Source: Rhodocytophaga rosea (GTDB lineage Bacteria > Bacteroidota > Bacteroidia > Cytophagales > 172606-1). Taken from it: DNA of 64,000 bases. Shown piece after piece: positions 8,908 to 18,174 of the stretch; the stretch's first letter is position 1; the number at the start of each line of letters is the position of its first letter. A model generated the notes under the pieces. The model ran no database searches, was not told the DNA's origin, and saw nothing but the letters and a program-made list of their open reading frames with translations. The stretch lies in NCBI RefSeq assembly GCF_010119975.1, contig NZ_CP048222.1:3552501-3616500 (forward strand). Reading direction: 5' to 3'. Both the position numbers and the translations under genes were made by a program.

Positions 8908-9626
8908 AAATAAGATGCTTAACTATTGATGACGAGCCACTTGCCTTGAACCTGGTTTCGAGTTATGTGGAGCGTACGCCTTTTCTGGAACTAGCTGGTA
9001 AATGCAACAGCGCCCAGCAGGCTCTGGAACGGATGAATGAGGAAGTAATCGATCTCCTGTTTATGGATATTCAGATGCCCGACCTGACCGGAATTGAATT
9101 TGCCAGAGCAATGGATAAAGGCCCGAAAATTATATTTACGACTGCCTTTGAGCAATATGCTCTGGAAGGGTTTAAACTGGATGCAATGGATTATCTGCTC
9201 AAACCGTTTAATTACCAGGATTTCCTCAGATCAGCTAATAAAGCAAAAGAGCATTTTGAACTGGTGCACAAAGCAGCTCAATCCGAACAGGTGCATACCG
9301 AACATGATTTTCTGTTTGTGAAATCTGAATACAAGCTCATTAAGATCAAATTTGAGAGCATCCTTTACATTGAAGGCCTGAAGGATTATGTAAAAATACT
9401 GCTGGTGGGTGCTAACAAACCCATTCTTTCGCTGCTGAGCCTTAAAAACCTGGAAGGCAAAATTCCTACCGACCGGTTTATGCGGGTACACCGCTCCTAT
9501 ATTGTGGCGCTGGATAAGATCAGTGCTATTTCCAATAATGTGATAATCATTAACAATACCAACATTCCGGTAGGGGAGATGTACAAAGACGATTTTTACA
9601 AATTCCTGGAAAGACGTACCTTGTAA
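8904..9626 (+). CDS. LytTR-family DNA-binding response regulator
   Basis: A 240-residue response regulator. The receiver domain (1-120) has the acidic pair DDE at 9-11, the phospho-acceptor D55 in LFMDIQMPD, and a conserved lysine in LLKPF. The LytTR DNA-binding domain (about 140-238) carries the family segments LYIEGLKDYVKI, FMRVHRSYIVAL and IPVGEMYKD. Translation starts at TTG 8904, because no in-frame ATG lies near the receiver start, and overlaps the kinase stop codon as TTGA. It should be phosphorylated by the kinase encoded just upstream. Thirty bases separate it from the following DUF218 gene, which may share the transcript. Confidence 0.92.
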   Translation: MKIRCLTIDDEPLALNLVSSYVERTPFLELAGKCNSAQQALERMNEEVIDLLFMDIQMPDLTGIEFARAMDKGPKIIFTTAFEQYALEGFKLDAMDYLLKPFNYQDFLRSANKAKEHFELVHKAAQSEQVHTEHDFLFVKSEYKLIKIKFESILYIEGLKDYVKILLVGANKPILSLLSLKNLEGKIPTDRFMRVHRSYIVALDKISAISNNVIIINNTNIPVGEMYKDDFYKFLERRTL

Positions 9627-9656
9627 GGCAGAGATCTATAAGTTGATAGCCTCTTC

Positions 9657-10214
9657 ATGAAATTCCGCAGGTTAATCAAAGTACTTTTCATCATTTTATC
9701 AGTTTGGGTATTGCTACACCTGGCCTCTATTACTATAGATGGACTGACAGACACAGGACAAAAGGCTGATATGGCTGTTATTATGGGCAGCAAAGTGAAT
9801 GAAGACGGCACCCTTTCAACAAGGCTGGAGAAACGCCTGGCATGTGGATTACATCTGTATAAGGCCGGACGGGTAAATAAATTATTGGTAAGTGGCGGAC
9901 TTGGTAAAGAGGGCTTTTATGAAGGTGATAAAATGAAGGCTTATTTACTTGAACATGGAGTTCCGGCTACATCCATTATTGTTGATAATTACGGCAACAA
10001 TACCACAGCAACTGTTGAAAACACACTTCAACTAAAAGATAGTCTGCATTACACAAGCCTGATCGTGGTTTCTCAATATTTTCATGTTACCCGAACCAAA
10101 ATGTTGTTTAGAAAACGGGGCTTTGAAAATGTAAGTAGCGTAAGCCCTTTATATTTTGAATGGAGGGATATTTACTCGCTGGCGAGAGAATTTGCAGCTT
10201 ATTATACCCAATAA
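9657..10214 (+). CDS. DUF218/YdcF-SanA-like envelope protein
   Basis: A 185-residue protein with one N-terminal membrane anchor (about 8-28) and a DUF218 domain. Typical DUF218 segments are ADMAVIMGSKVNEDG (about 38-52), LLVSGGLG (about 80), the helix MKAYLLEHGV, NTTATVENT (about 115) and IVVSQYFHVTRT (about 138). E. coli relatives SanA and ElyC affect envelope integrity and lipid-carrier metabolism, but no reaction can be assigned here. It follows the LytS/LytTR pair by 30 bases and may be part of that operon. The call is to family only. Confidence 0.75.
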   Translation: MKFRRLIKVLFIILSVWVLLHLASITIDGLTDTGQKADMAVIMGSKVNEDGTLSTRLEKRLACGLHLYKAGRVNKLLVSGGLGKEGFYEGDKMKAYLLEHGVPATSIIVDNYGNNTTATVENTLQLKDSLHYTSLIVVSQYFHVTRTKMLFRKRGFENVSSVSPLYFEWRDIYSLAREFAAYYTQ

Positions 10215-10280
10215 AAACATCTTTGAATAATTCATTTCCAGAATATTCTTTAATTTTCCCGGAAAGAACGATTCATTCTC

Positions 10281-10844
10281 ATGATCACTTACCAACCCGT
10301 TAGCAACGATTCAGAACTTAAGCAAATTCTGGCATTGCAGCAGCAAAACCTGGCTGTTAATCTTTCTGATGAGCAAATACAAACCCAGGGATTTGTAACC
10401 GTTGTACATAACCTTCCCCTGCTCCAGAAAATGCACCTTCAGGCGCCAAGCATTATTGCCAAAGATGAAGATACACTAGCCGGCTATTGCCTGGCCATGA
10501 CTAAGGAATTAAAAGCAGATGTTCCTGTACTAGTCCCTATGTTTGATACCTTAGAAACTCTCAATTTCCAGGATGTGCCGCTTAAAGAGGCAGCCTATAT
10601 CGCAGTAGGCCAGGTTTGTGTAGCTGCCGCCTACCGGGGAAAAGGAATTTTTGAAGGAATGTATCAGGCTTACAAAAAGGAATATAGCCGCCAATACTCA
10701 TTTGCCATCACAGAAATTGCCCACCGCAACAAACGGTCTTTACAGGCGCATACAAAAGTAGGCTTCCAAATCTTACTTGCCTACCTTTCGCCAGATGATA
10801 ACCAGATCTGGGAAATTGTGGTCTGGGACTGGCGACAAGATTAG
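10281..10844 (+). CDS. GNAT-family N-acetyltransferase
   Basis: A 187-residue GNAT-fold protein. The acetyl-CoA-binding motif A is visible as VGQVCVAAAYRGKGIFEGMY (about 110-129), with the R/Q-x-x-G-x-G/A-like pattern YRGKGI. It is followed by ITEIAHRNKRSLQAHTKVGF, the strand-helix typical of motif B, where the HxKxGF element positions the substrate. The substrate is unknown. It sits 66 bases after the DUF218 gene on the same strand and converges on a CHU_C protein gene. Confidence 0.8.
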   Translation: MITYQPVSNDSELKQILALQQQNLAVNLSDEQIQTQGFVTVVHNLPLLQKMHLQAPSIIAKDEDTLAGYCLAMTKELKADVPVLVPMFDTLETLNFQDVPLKEAAYIAVGQVCVAAAYRGKGIFEGMYQAYKKEYSRQYSFAITEIAHRNKRSLQAHTKVGFQILLAYLSPDDNQIWEIVVWDWRQD

Positions 10845-10932
10845 TCATTTATTGGCATTATTCATTAGTGAATCAAAAATAGAATATAATTACAAATTAA
10901 TAGTTCAATGACTACTGACCAATGCCCAGTAT

Positions 10933-12819
10933 CTACCTCAGCAGCGAAACCGTACCTTTATAAACAATAGCGCCATAGTTGATCAGGTAAAAATATGTAC
11001 CTGTTGGAAAGCCAAGGCCAGACCATTGGAAATCCCGGATGTGTGAAGAATACACTGGCTTGCCCCAGCGGTTGAATACTTCTATACTCTGAAATACATA
11101 CTGGCAATTATCAGAAGGGAGATTTGGAATCTGGAAATAGTCGTTGGCACCGTCATTATTGGGCGTAAATACATTGGGTGGCATAAACTGGCTGATCACT
11201 TTTTCAAAGCTTTCAATAGTCAGGTATACCGTAGTTGTATCGAAGCGGTCCGTTGAACAGCTGTTATCTTCTGTAATAAAATCTATAGCAAAAGTATTCT
11301 TGTTTTCCATAAGCTCGCAGGTGGGTGTCCATACAAAAGGCTGGGTAATTGTACCAACGCCACTGCTATTGGTAAAACTCATTCCCATTTCAGCTAAAGA
11401 AAAGCCCCGGCCAACAGCATATAACTTTATTTTATCTCCATCCCGGTCGGTAGCCGTTACATTAAAGTTTATAGATTGGACATTTTGCACCATAACTGTG
11501 TTATCAGGCAATGTTGTTTCTACATCCGGAGATATAGAAGGAATAGGCTCCATGTATACCTGCACCACCATAGTATCCCGTTTGGGAACCGGACAGCCAT
11601 TATCGCTGGCAATTATCTCTATAAGTAGCGGCTCCTGCATGGAATGAGGAATACACTCTATAAAACAAACTTTTGAATGGAGGGTATCTTTTGGATTGGT
11701 AATCCTGCCTAAGGTAGAAGAAACCGTTAGGGCGGCAGCAGGGAAATTAAGTGCATTCACCTGGAGCTGGATGGTTGCACTGAAGTCCGGATCGCTCACC
11801 AGCACTTCAAAACACGGCTGGCCGCTATAGGATAAAGTCATGATCTGCCCCTGTTGATAAAGTGCAGTTGCATTTTCCTGTTTTATTTGTACAACAGGCG
11901 CACTATTCTTCGGACAATCGATCACCAGCAATTGAAAATCCCGTTGAACCGCTCCAATTTTAACGCCATCTCGGAATTCTTCGCAAAGCACCGAAAACAC
12001 ATATAGTCCCAGGCGGTTGGTTGTAAAAATGAGCTGCCCTGTGGTAGCATTCACCTGTAAGGGTACAGGGCCACCCATCACATTAGACAGATTATAGCCC
12101 GCCAACCAGTTCAAGGTTTTATAGGGAGCAGGATAAAAAACTTTCCCCTCACCAGGATTAGGCCCGATACCAAATGGTGGATTTCTTAGTTCGCTATTAC
12201 CTGCGAGCGGAGCAACCAGCGAATATTTTAACGCATCCCCATCTGCATCAGCAGCACCAAATTCGAATATAGAAGGTTCATTTACACATATGTAATCACC
12301 TTTAGGCATGGTAAACGCAGGAGAACTGTTGATAAACCGGCGACCATCTTTGCTCAGAGCCGGAAATTCCAGATAAAACACCATTCCCTGATTGCCGGGA
12401 TTGATACTGTTTGCGATGGTTTCATTCCGGCAGCATCGTTCCCAGGTAAAATAATATCCTCCAGCCTCTGTATATATATTAGGGTCCAGGGTAATTTCAG
12501 TACTATAGCGGATCTGACGGGTTTGCAAGCGGCCATTGACACAGGATGCACTGGTATAGGCAACCTGTGAACTTCCACTCTGGGATAAAGCAAAGTAATT
12601 AATCCGCTGGTGAGTGGTTTTGCTGAAAACTGCCACAAATATCTCATTATCCTCTGCCTCACTTTCGCCATTAATATCATCAAAATACAGATTCAATGAT
12701 AAGGTATACCTGTAATCCCGGTTGGCATATTGTACACTCAGTTCGCCTCCAACAATATGTGTAGCCCAGGTGGGAATGGCTAAAAGAAGTAGCAGACAGA
12801 AAAGCTGTATACTTTTCAT
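10933..12819 (-). CDS. Secreted T9SS type B (CHU_C / gliding-motility C-terminal) protein
   Basis: A 628-residue secreted protein. It starts with a cleavable signal peptide (about 1-19, ending PTWA) and contains cadherin/Ig-like beta-sandwich stretches with DADGDALKY and DRDGDKIKL calcium-type loops (about 190 and 455). It ends in the CHU_C sorting domain from about 545, opening with PNVFTPNNDGANDYFQIP and closing with the FPTGTYFYLINY strand. That domain directs export by the type IX secretion system and attachment to the cell surface, typical of gliding Bacteroidota. Its ligand is unknown. It is transcribed alone and converges on the GNAT gene; a hairpin lies upstream, at the end of the DUF4907 gene. 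Confidence 0.88.
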   Translation of the reverse strand: MKSIQLFCLLLLLAIPTWATHIVGGELSVQYANRDYRYTLSLNLYFDDINGESEAEDNEIFVAVFSKTTHQRINYFALSQSGSSQVAYTSASCVNGRLQTRQIRYSTEITLDPNIYTEAGGYYFTWERCCRNETIANSINPGNQGMVFYLEFPALSKDGRRFINSSPAFTMPKGDYICVNEPSIFEFGAADADGDALKYSLVAPLAGNSELRNPPFGIGPNPGEGKVFYPAPYKTLNWLAGYNLSNVMGGPVPLQVNATTGQLIFTTNRLGLYVFSVLCEEFRDGVKIGAVQRDFQLLVIDCPKNSAPVVQIKQENATALYQQGQIMTLSYSGQPCFEVLVSDPDFSATIQLQVNALNFPAAALTVSSTLGRITNPKDTLHSKVCFIECIPHSMQEPLLIEIIASDNGCPVPKRDTMVVQVYMEPIPSISPDVETTLPDNTVMVQNVQSINFNVTATDRDGDKIKLYAVGRGFSLAEMGMSFTNSSGVGTITQPFVWTPTCELMENKNTFAIDFITEDNSCSTDRFDTTTVYLTIESFEKVISQFMPPNVFTPNNDGANDYFQIPNLPSDNCQYVFQSIEVFNRWGKPVYSSHIRDFQWSGLGFPTGTYFYLINYGAIVYKGTVSLLR

Positions 12820-12909
12820 GGAAGCAGGATTTTAACACAAAAAATGAAGTTTGTATAGGTTAAATCCATAGCTTGTTATCTGTATGTGAATACCTGGTGT
12901 AGGATGTTA

Positions 12910-12952
12910 TATAGCCTCTTGTGCAATTTTCTCAGAGGCACAAGGGGCTATA
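12910..12952 (-). terminator. Hairpin terminator after the Kelch/DUF4907 pair
   Basis: A 15-bp inverted repeat (12910-12924 with 12938-12952), perfect except for one G:T wobble, with a 13-base loop. It lies downstream of the DUF4907 gene on the minus strand and just before the start region of the CHU_C gene. No long T-run follows it, so termination is likely but not certain. Confidence 0.6.
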
Positions 12953-13004
12953 CTAAGTTACAAGTATTTTCTCTAATAACTAACAATCAACCATGATTCT
13001 AGTA

Positions 13005-13379
13005 TTAGTTTAGCAGTTGCAGACTATCCAGTTCCTGTTTGCTTACCGTAGGAGGTAAAATAGCATGTTTAATTTTATATACCACCAGTTGTCCGGCTTT
13101 GAGTGCTTTTTCTCTGGTGCTGAATCCTTTATTACCTTCAACCACCGGAATATTATCCTGCCGGATATAGGGTTTCCCTTTCATGTAGATAACATAGCCC
13201 CATCCGGCTTCCGTTACGAAGGGCTGAACGTCTATTTCATCAGCTATAGTAGCTTTAGCAGGTGCCCGGATTTCAGATTGGGATTTAGACGAAACAGGCT
13301 CTTTCTTCCTTGTAGAAAGCCATATACCTGCAGTCACTATGAGCAAAGTTGCCCACATAAATGGACTAAACAGTTTCAT
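13005..13379 (-). CDS. DUF4907-family membrane-anchored protein
   Basis: A 124-residue protein with one N-terminal hydrophobic helix (about 5-22), a linker rich in Ser, Lys and Ala, and a compact C-terminal domain (about 50-124). That domain holds GWGYVIYMKGKPYIRQDNIPVV, split as a strand and a Q-x-N-I-P turn, then KGFSTREKALK and LPPTVSKQELDSL. These features are those I associate with DUF4907, a Bacteroidota-specific family without known function. The gene begins 11 bases after the Kelch lipoprotein stop, so the two form an operon. A DUF4270 gene starts divergently upstream, and all three families are probably functionally linked at the envelope. That last link is inference. Confidence 0.7.
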   Translation of the reverse strand: MKLFSPFMWATLLIVTAGIWLSTRKKEPVSSKSQSEIRAPAKATIADEIDVQPFVTEAGWGYVIYMKGKPYIRQDNIPVVEGNKGFSTREKALKAGQLVVYKIKHAILPPTVSKQELDSLQLLN

Positions 13380-13390
13380 ATAGCTTCTGA

Positions 13391-14410
13391 TTAATCTTCT
13401 TCATTATAGGTATCAAAAGGGGCAAACTCCCAGAAATCGTCGAAGCGGTAGGTACTGCTTGAACCAGTTCCGATATAGCCTTTTTCCCCAATGGCAAAAC
13501 CAACTGCATTTACCCTGGCTGTACCTTCAAACGAAGTTTTCTGTTCCCATACATTGGTAGCCGGCGTGTATTCCCACAAATCGGCCAGGTTAGAACCACT
13601 GGAGCCAACGCCTACATAGCCCTGTCCATTGATAGCAAATGCAGAACCATAGGCTCTTGGATAGCCGGTTTCATCTGCATCTTCCAGCTCTGCGATTTCG
13701 GTCCATTTGTTTCCTTCAGCATCATACGCCCAGAAATCCTTCTGGGTAGAACCATTGCTTTCGCCCGTGCCCACATAGGCCAGGTTATCGATTACAAAAC
13801 TAACAGCACCTCTTCTTTTTGGATTTTTACCGCCATAACTAGCCACTTGTACCCAGCTGCCCATCGGATTGCCATAGGTATCGTATCCATTGCTGGTATC
13901 ATTAGGATCAAAGCGCCAGAAATCGCTCACATAATTTCCAGTATATCCAGTTCCCAGATATCCAAGACCGTTGAGAGAAAATCCTGTGGCTTGCTGCCGG
14001 GCTGTACCGCCAAAATCTGTTTTCTGACTCCAGCGGTTATTGCCCGGGTCATATTCCCAGAAGTCTTTGCGGTATACATTATCGTAACCAGTACCTACAT
14101 ATCCTTTGTCGTTGATACTGAAACCTACAGCATTATTCCTGGCGGTGCCCCCAAAATTGGCAATCTGTTTCCAGGTGCGGCTTGCCGGATCGAATTCCCA
14201 GAAATCGGAGAGCCGTTCATCGCTGTCATAGCCGGTGCCTACATACGCTTTATTGCCGATCACAAAAGAGACAGCGGCACTTCTGGCAACGCCCTCAATA
14301 GGAGAAATCTGTGTCCAGTTACCTACAGGGTCGACTTCGTCTTCTTCGTTATTACAAGACACAAAACATAGCAGGCATACCAGCAGGAGGTAGTACTTAA
14401 AATTATTCAT
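13391..14410 (-). CDS. Kelch-repeat beta-propeller lipoprotein
   Basis: A 339-residue lipoprotein. The open frame extends 16 codons further upstream, but ATG 14410 puts a clean signal peptide with lipobox CFVSC in the right place. Six repeats of about 45-50 residues follow, each with an A-V-x-F stretch, a GYVGTG-type turn and a closing DFWEFDP-type strand. Together they make a six-bladed Kelch/galactose-oxidase-like propeller. No catalytic tyrosyl-cysteine centre can be assigned, so a binding or scaffold role at the outer membrane is more likely. It is the first gene of a two-gene operon with the DUF4907 protein. Confidence 0.85.
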   Translation of the reverse strand: MNNFKYYLLLVCLLCFVSCNNEEDEVDPVGNWTQISPIEGVARSAAVSFVIGNKAYVGTGYDSDERLSDFWEFDPASRTWKQIANFGGTARNNAVGFSINDKGYVGTGYDNVYRKDFWEYDPGNNRWSQKTDFGGTARQQATGFSLNGLGYLGTGYTGNYVSDFWRFDPNDTSNGYDTYGNPMGSWVQVASYGGKNPKRRGAVSFVIDNLAYVGTGESNGSTQKDFWAYDAEGNKWTEIAELEDADETGYPRAYGSAFAINGQGYVGVGSSGSNLADLWEYTPATNVWEQKTSFEGTARVNAVGFAIGEKGYIGTGSSSTYRFDDFWEFAPFDTYNEED

Positions 14411-14942
14411 ACTTAAATTAATGAAATGGTTGTAGATATCTGATTGCTGACAGTGCATACAACAATTAAGATAATACCGGGTAAAAGTCTACCCGGCTTA
14501 TCGTTTACACCATAGTATTTAGATATCTACCGTAGTGAAGAAAAATAATTTATGTATGATCTATCTGGGGTAAAAATGAATGATATGAGTTATTTATGAA
14601 AACGGAATATACTAACCTTATTAAATTATAGATGGACCAGTGGATTTCATCTATTAAACATGACCTTATTAAATTGAGTAGTCACGCAGGAATTATTGCA
14701 CATCCTCTTGATAGATTGTTATACCCTGCAAATGGCCTAAATCCCTCTGTATTTTCAGCCAATCAGGTACAGCCTTGTTTTTACTGAACGTTATTGTACT
14801 TCAGCTACTGATATAACCGCATAAAGCCATTTTTTCATAGACAGATTTTAGGGGTTGATCTCTGAATTTACGGAGCCTGTATATTCAATTTTTCTTTCAG
14901 AGCTGCCTGGCCTATGTTTAGTGCCTGATTCAATTTTGGTGT
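14411..14942. other. Divergent promoter region between Kelch and DUF4270 genes
   Basis: About 530 bases without a gene. It holds a small hairpin (CCGGGTA 14476-14482 with TACCCGG 14489-14495) and a 13-base direct repeat, ACCTTATTAAATT, at 14615-14627 and 14663-14675, spaced 48 bases apart. Both could be regulator sites shared by the two divergent envelope genes, but nothing proves it. No RNA gene is visible. Confidence 0.4.
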
Positions 14943-16244
14943 ATGATGCGGTTTATTTTAGTTTTTATTATTGTTATTCTGAGTACTCTTGTTATTTCCT
15001 GCCAGCTTCAGGGCGATGAAGATATTGGTTTAGAACTCCCCCTGGACACAGACAATTTTGGCATGTACTTTACAGATACCATCACAGTTACAAGCTCTAC
15101 TGTGCTATTGGATTCTGTAGCTACTACCAATACCGGCTATCTGATCACCGGGCAATATATAGATGGAAAAGTAGGCAAAGTAACGGCTAAAAGCTATCTG
15201 GGTGTAGGCCTGAATGATGCTGCTCCGGATATTGAGGAAAAGGCGGTATTTGATTCGCTGGTATTGATGCTGGATTATGATACCTATAACTATGGCGATA
15301 CAACTCAACTTCAATCCTTATATGTACAACCGTTAACGGAACAACTCAATGAATCCGAAACCTATTACGGCTTTGACCAGGCAATCTATGAAACCATTCC
15401 TATTGGCAGTCAATCGTTCCGGGCCAGACCGTATACGCAACACCCTCTCCGCATCAGGCTGGCAGATGATCTGGGTTCAAAGCTGTTTGAAATGGCTAAA
15501 AACAATCTTTTGTCTTCTGAAACTGATCTAAAAACCTATTTACATGGACTGGCACTTATTCCGGGAAGTGATGACAATGGCTCTATACTCCGCTTTACGG
15601 TAGCCAGCGATAGTACAGTAATCAGGTTGTATTACCACGAAAATAACCTGGATACAGAAGCATTTACCTATGATTTTAAAATATCCAACGGAGGTACTTA
15701 TTTCAATCAGTTTTCCAGCGACCGTTCTCAAACTTCACTGTCGTCTCTGCAACAAACTTTTCAGGCGGTAAAGTCTGAATTGACGCAGGAAGAAACTTAT
15801 ATACAGGGCGGCATCAGTTTGAATACCCGAATAGATATTCCTTATTTACACAGCCTTAAATCTCTGGGTATGTTTGCCATTAATAAGGCTGAACTGATTG
15901 TAGAACCAGTAGCTGGCAGTTACAGCACAACGGTTCCGTTACCACAATCGCTTTTTTTGCAGGAGGTGAATGGCTCGAACTGGATTATTTCGTCGGCAGA
16001 GGAATATATGTATATAAAGGCTGATAACATCAATAATACCCGTTTCTATAGCTATGACCTTACCTCTTATGTAAATGCTGTTCTGGAGGAAGGTTTACCT
16101 TCTAAGAGAGGTTTATTATTATCTTTGCCAGCTACAGAAAACCCTACCAGTCTGCAAAGGCTCGTGTTGGGAAGCGGAACTCATGCGGAGTACAAAGTTA
16201 AAGTTAAGATTTATTATACACTGGTGCAGCTGGAGGAAAAATGA
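14943..16244 (+). CDS. DUF4270-family lipoprotein
   Basis: A 433-residue lipoprotein, with a hydrophobic signal ending in lipobox VISC at about 17-20. The mature part begins with acidic residues and the LGLELP/DTDNF and VLLDSVATTNTGYLITGQY segments typical of DUF4270, an all-beta Bacteroidota family of outer-membrane lipoproteins. YIQGGISLNTRIDIPYL (about 282) and the C-terminal AEYKVKVKIYYTLV strand also fit. The function of the family is unknown. It is divergent from a Kelch/DUF4907 operon and shares its promoter region. ATG 14943 and ATG 14946 are both possible starts. Confidence 0.78.
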   Translation: MMRFILVFIIVILSTLVISCQLQGDEDIGLELPLDTDNFGMYFTDTITVTSSTVLLDSVATTNTGYLITGQYIDGKVGKVTAKSYLGVGLNDAAPDIEEKAVFDSLVLMLDYDTYNYGDTTQLQSLYVQPLTEQLNESETYYGFDQAIYETIPIGSQSFRARPYTQHPLRIRLADDLGSKLFEMAKNNLLSSETDLKTYLHGLALIPGSDDNGSILRFTVASDSTVIRLYYHENNLDTEAFTYDFKISNGGTYFNQFSSDRSQTSLSSLQQTFQAVKSELTQEETYIQGGISLNTRIDIPYLHSLKSLGMFAINKAELIVEPVAGSYSTTVPLPQSLFLQEVNGSNWIISSAEEYMYIKADNINNTRFYSYDLTSYVNAVLEEGLPSKRGLLLSLPATENPTSLQRLVLGSGTHAEYKVKVKIYYTLVQLEEK

Positions 16245-16427
16245 GTCATTTATCCCTCATTTCATCATTAGCTACTCTTTATTATCTAGCTTTTGGTCTA
16301 CATCAGATTGACTTCCAAATTTCATATCTCTGGAACTCTCTTTTATAGGCAAGTAAAAACTACATAAACTGTAATATTTTCCAATATCGGGTTGAGAAGT
16401 CATCTGGGCGATGTCAGGTACAGGCTT

Positions 16428-16817
16428 TTATATTTTCGTCACTTTAATGGCAAATTCTTTAATCACCTTATCAATGTCATAAGGAAAATCTTTAGGTACC
16501 GTAACGGAGATAATTCCTCCAAAATCAACCTGAAATTTTCCACCGTGCTTATGAAATTCCTCAATAAAAATCTCAAGGTCTTTTAAGTTCTGATCAAGTG
16601 CAGCGAAAAATCGATAAGTAACTCTATTAGATTTTCTAAAATCGATAATTTCGTAAAAACCATCCGAATTTATTCTTGTTTTTATTATAGTCCCAGTGTT
16701 ATATCTATAGTCAAAGGGGTCACTAAATACTAATTCGTATACATTGTCCTCAATTTCGATAACCTCTAATTCTGAAAAGCAACCAAGTCTTTTGTTGAAA
16801 TGTTTAATTTTTTTCAC
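16428..16817 (-). CDS. Hypothetical protein, weakly DUF4265-like
   Basis: A 129-residue soluble protein with a credible amino acid composition and no signal peptide. The layout is a strand-rich N-terminal half (LEVIEIEDNVYELVF, then a DPFDYRYNTG turn) and a C-terminal half with a long helix (LDQNLKDLEIFIEEFHKHGG) and DFGGIISVTVPKDFPYDIDKV. The order of a 'P/DFxYxxxxGxxI' turn, a helix ending in a glycine pair and a 'VxVP' strand resembles DUF4265, but I cannot confirm that. It sits next to a small membrane protein gene with no clear partner. Function unknown. Confidence 0.5.
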   Translation of the reverse strand: MKKIKHFNKRLGCFSELEVIEIEDNVYELVFSDPFDYRYNTGTIIKTRINSDGFYEIIDFRKSNRVTYRFFAALDQNLKDLEIFIEEFHKHGGKFQVDFGGIISVTVPKDFPYDIDKVIKEFAIKVTKI

Positions 16818-16876
16818 ATCAATTTCTTTATATTAAGCCTAATAGGTTACGACTTTCCTGCGGAGAGCATTAGCCT

Positions 16877-17278
16877 TTATTTTCTTGTTAATGACCAGGC
16901 CACATTGGCTATAAACAATACCTGGCCCAAAATCAGTATCAAGTAACTCCATATCGTAAATTGATACATCAATATTCCTGCTCTATTGTCGAATACACTA
17001 TACAGATAAGCCTGCGAAACTAAAAAATATACTGGCAGGAATGTCCACAGGCTATGAATGAAAGTCAGGAAGGGATTTACTTTTCTATTGGCCTTATTTA
17101 GTTGCCAATATACTGATCCCACTAAACCCAAAATTATCAATATTGAAAATGTGTAAATGGATCTGGCAGGTACTGTTACTGTTTGCCATCCTGGAAAAAC
17201 GATATAGTCAACAGTGGGCCAAAGAATGTACACGATCAGCGGAATCATACCGACTAAGAATAATGTATGCCCTCTCAT
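16877..17278 (-). CDS. Small four-helix inner membrane protein
   Basis: A 133-residue protein with four hydrophobic helices, at about 5-25, 43-62, 70-92 and 102-126, joined by short loops. A basic cluster (NKANRKVN) follows helix 2. No family motif is recognisable. It is 59 bases upstream of the hypothetical protein gene on the same strand, so they could be co-transcribed. Function unknown. Confidence 0.5.
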   Translation of the reverse strand: MRGHTLFLVGMIPLIVYILWPTVDYIVFPGWQTVTVPARSIYTFSILIILGLVGSVYWQLNKANRKVNPFLTFIHSLWTFLPVYFLVSQAYLYSVFDNRAGILMYQFTIWSYLILILGQVLFIANVAWSLTRK

Positions 17279-17394
17279 ATTATTACTTGGGTACTCCTAA
17301 TACAGGAATAATCACAGTTGTCATTTGACAAACTGAATTAATAATATTTATTTCCAGGAGTTAAATTAAGGCTGATTTACTAATCATACGTTCG

Positions 17395-18060
17395 TCACTT
17401 CTTCTTTTTGAAATCGCCCCGCTTAACTTGTTTGATGAAGTTTGCCCAGGCAAAGGGGTTGAGGAACTGTAGGGTAGGAGCAAAGTTGCGGTTATACATC
17501 ATATTAGACTGCTGATTGCTATAATACCGAAAGCTTTCGCTGCCACTTGGACCAGCATTCAGGGCCATTTCCTGCATCAGTTGTTGATTGAGATTTTTAC
17601 GCATAGCAGCCTGCGCTTTTTCGTCCGGCAGATTCAGGGCAAGAAATGCTTCTTTGAATAGTTCCTCAGTTGGATAGGGATATACTTCAACCACCGGCAA
17701 CATGGTCGTATCGGTGAGCAGTTCAATCACCACCGAAAAACCTTTTTCATATTTCAGCGGCACTTTATAATACTGTTTCTTATACCCCACGGCACTAATC
17801 AGTAAACTATCGCCAACCATAACAGGCAAGGCGAAAAAACCATAAGGATTAGTAGTAGTACCACGTCCTGCCTTCGGTACATAAATGTGTGCTCCGCCTA
17901 CTGGTTCAGAATCTTCACCGCCAATAATAATACCAGAGAATTGAATAATATGGGCTGAACCTTGAGCCTGAGAACGTTGAATACCCAGCAGGGAAACAAA
18001 ACCTACAATCAGGAAGAGAATAACTATTGTATATCTGCTTGTATTACTGATGCTTTGCAT
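17395..18060 (-). CDS. Carboxypeptidase-regulatory-like (CarboxypepD_reg) domain protein
   Basis: A 221-residue exported protein. A long N-terminal hydrophobic helix (about 10-28) acts as signal peptide or anchor. A CarboxypepD_reg-like Ig domain follows (about 40-120): FSGIIIGGEDSEPVGGAHIYVP, GTTTNPYGFFALPV and the closing SAVGYKKQYYKV. After it comes a helical tail with many Met, Asn and Gln residues (about 145-190) and a basic C-terminus ending in KKKK. Such domains are common at the N-termini of TonB receptors, but here it stands alone, as in many Bacteroidota envelope proteins. No role can be assigned. Confidence 0.75.
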   Translation of the reverse strand: MQSISNTSRYTIVILFLIVGFVSLLGIQRSQAQGSAHIIQFSGIIIGGEDSEPVGGAHIYVPKAGRGTTTNPYGFFALPVMVGDSLLISAVGYKKQYYKVPLKYEKGFSVVIELLTDTTMLPVVEVYPYPTEELFKEAFLALNLPDEKAQAAMRKNLNQQLMQEMALNAGPSGSESFRYYSNQQSNMMYNRNFAPTLQFLNPFAWANFIKQVKRGDFKKKK

Positions 18061-18174
18061 GGGACTCTATTTTTGAATCTGAGTAGCAGCTGAGCCATAC
18101 CCGGATTATCTGACAATTAAATATACGTAAATTCCATCTAAATAAGTAAAAACGGCAGGCGATTGTTCTTTGTT

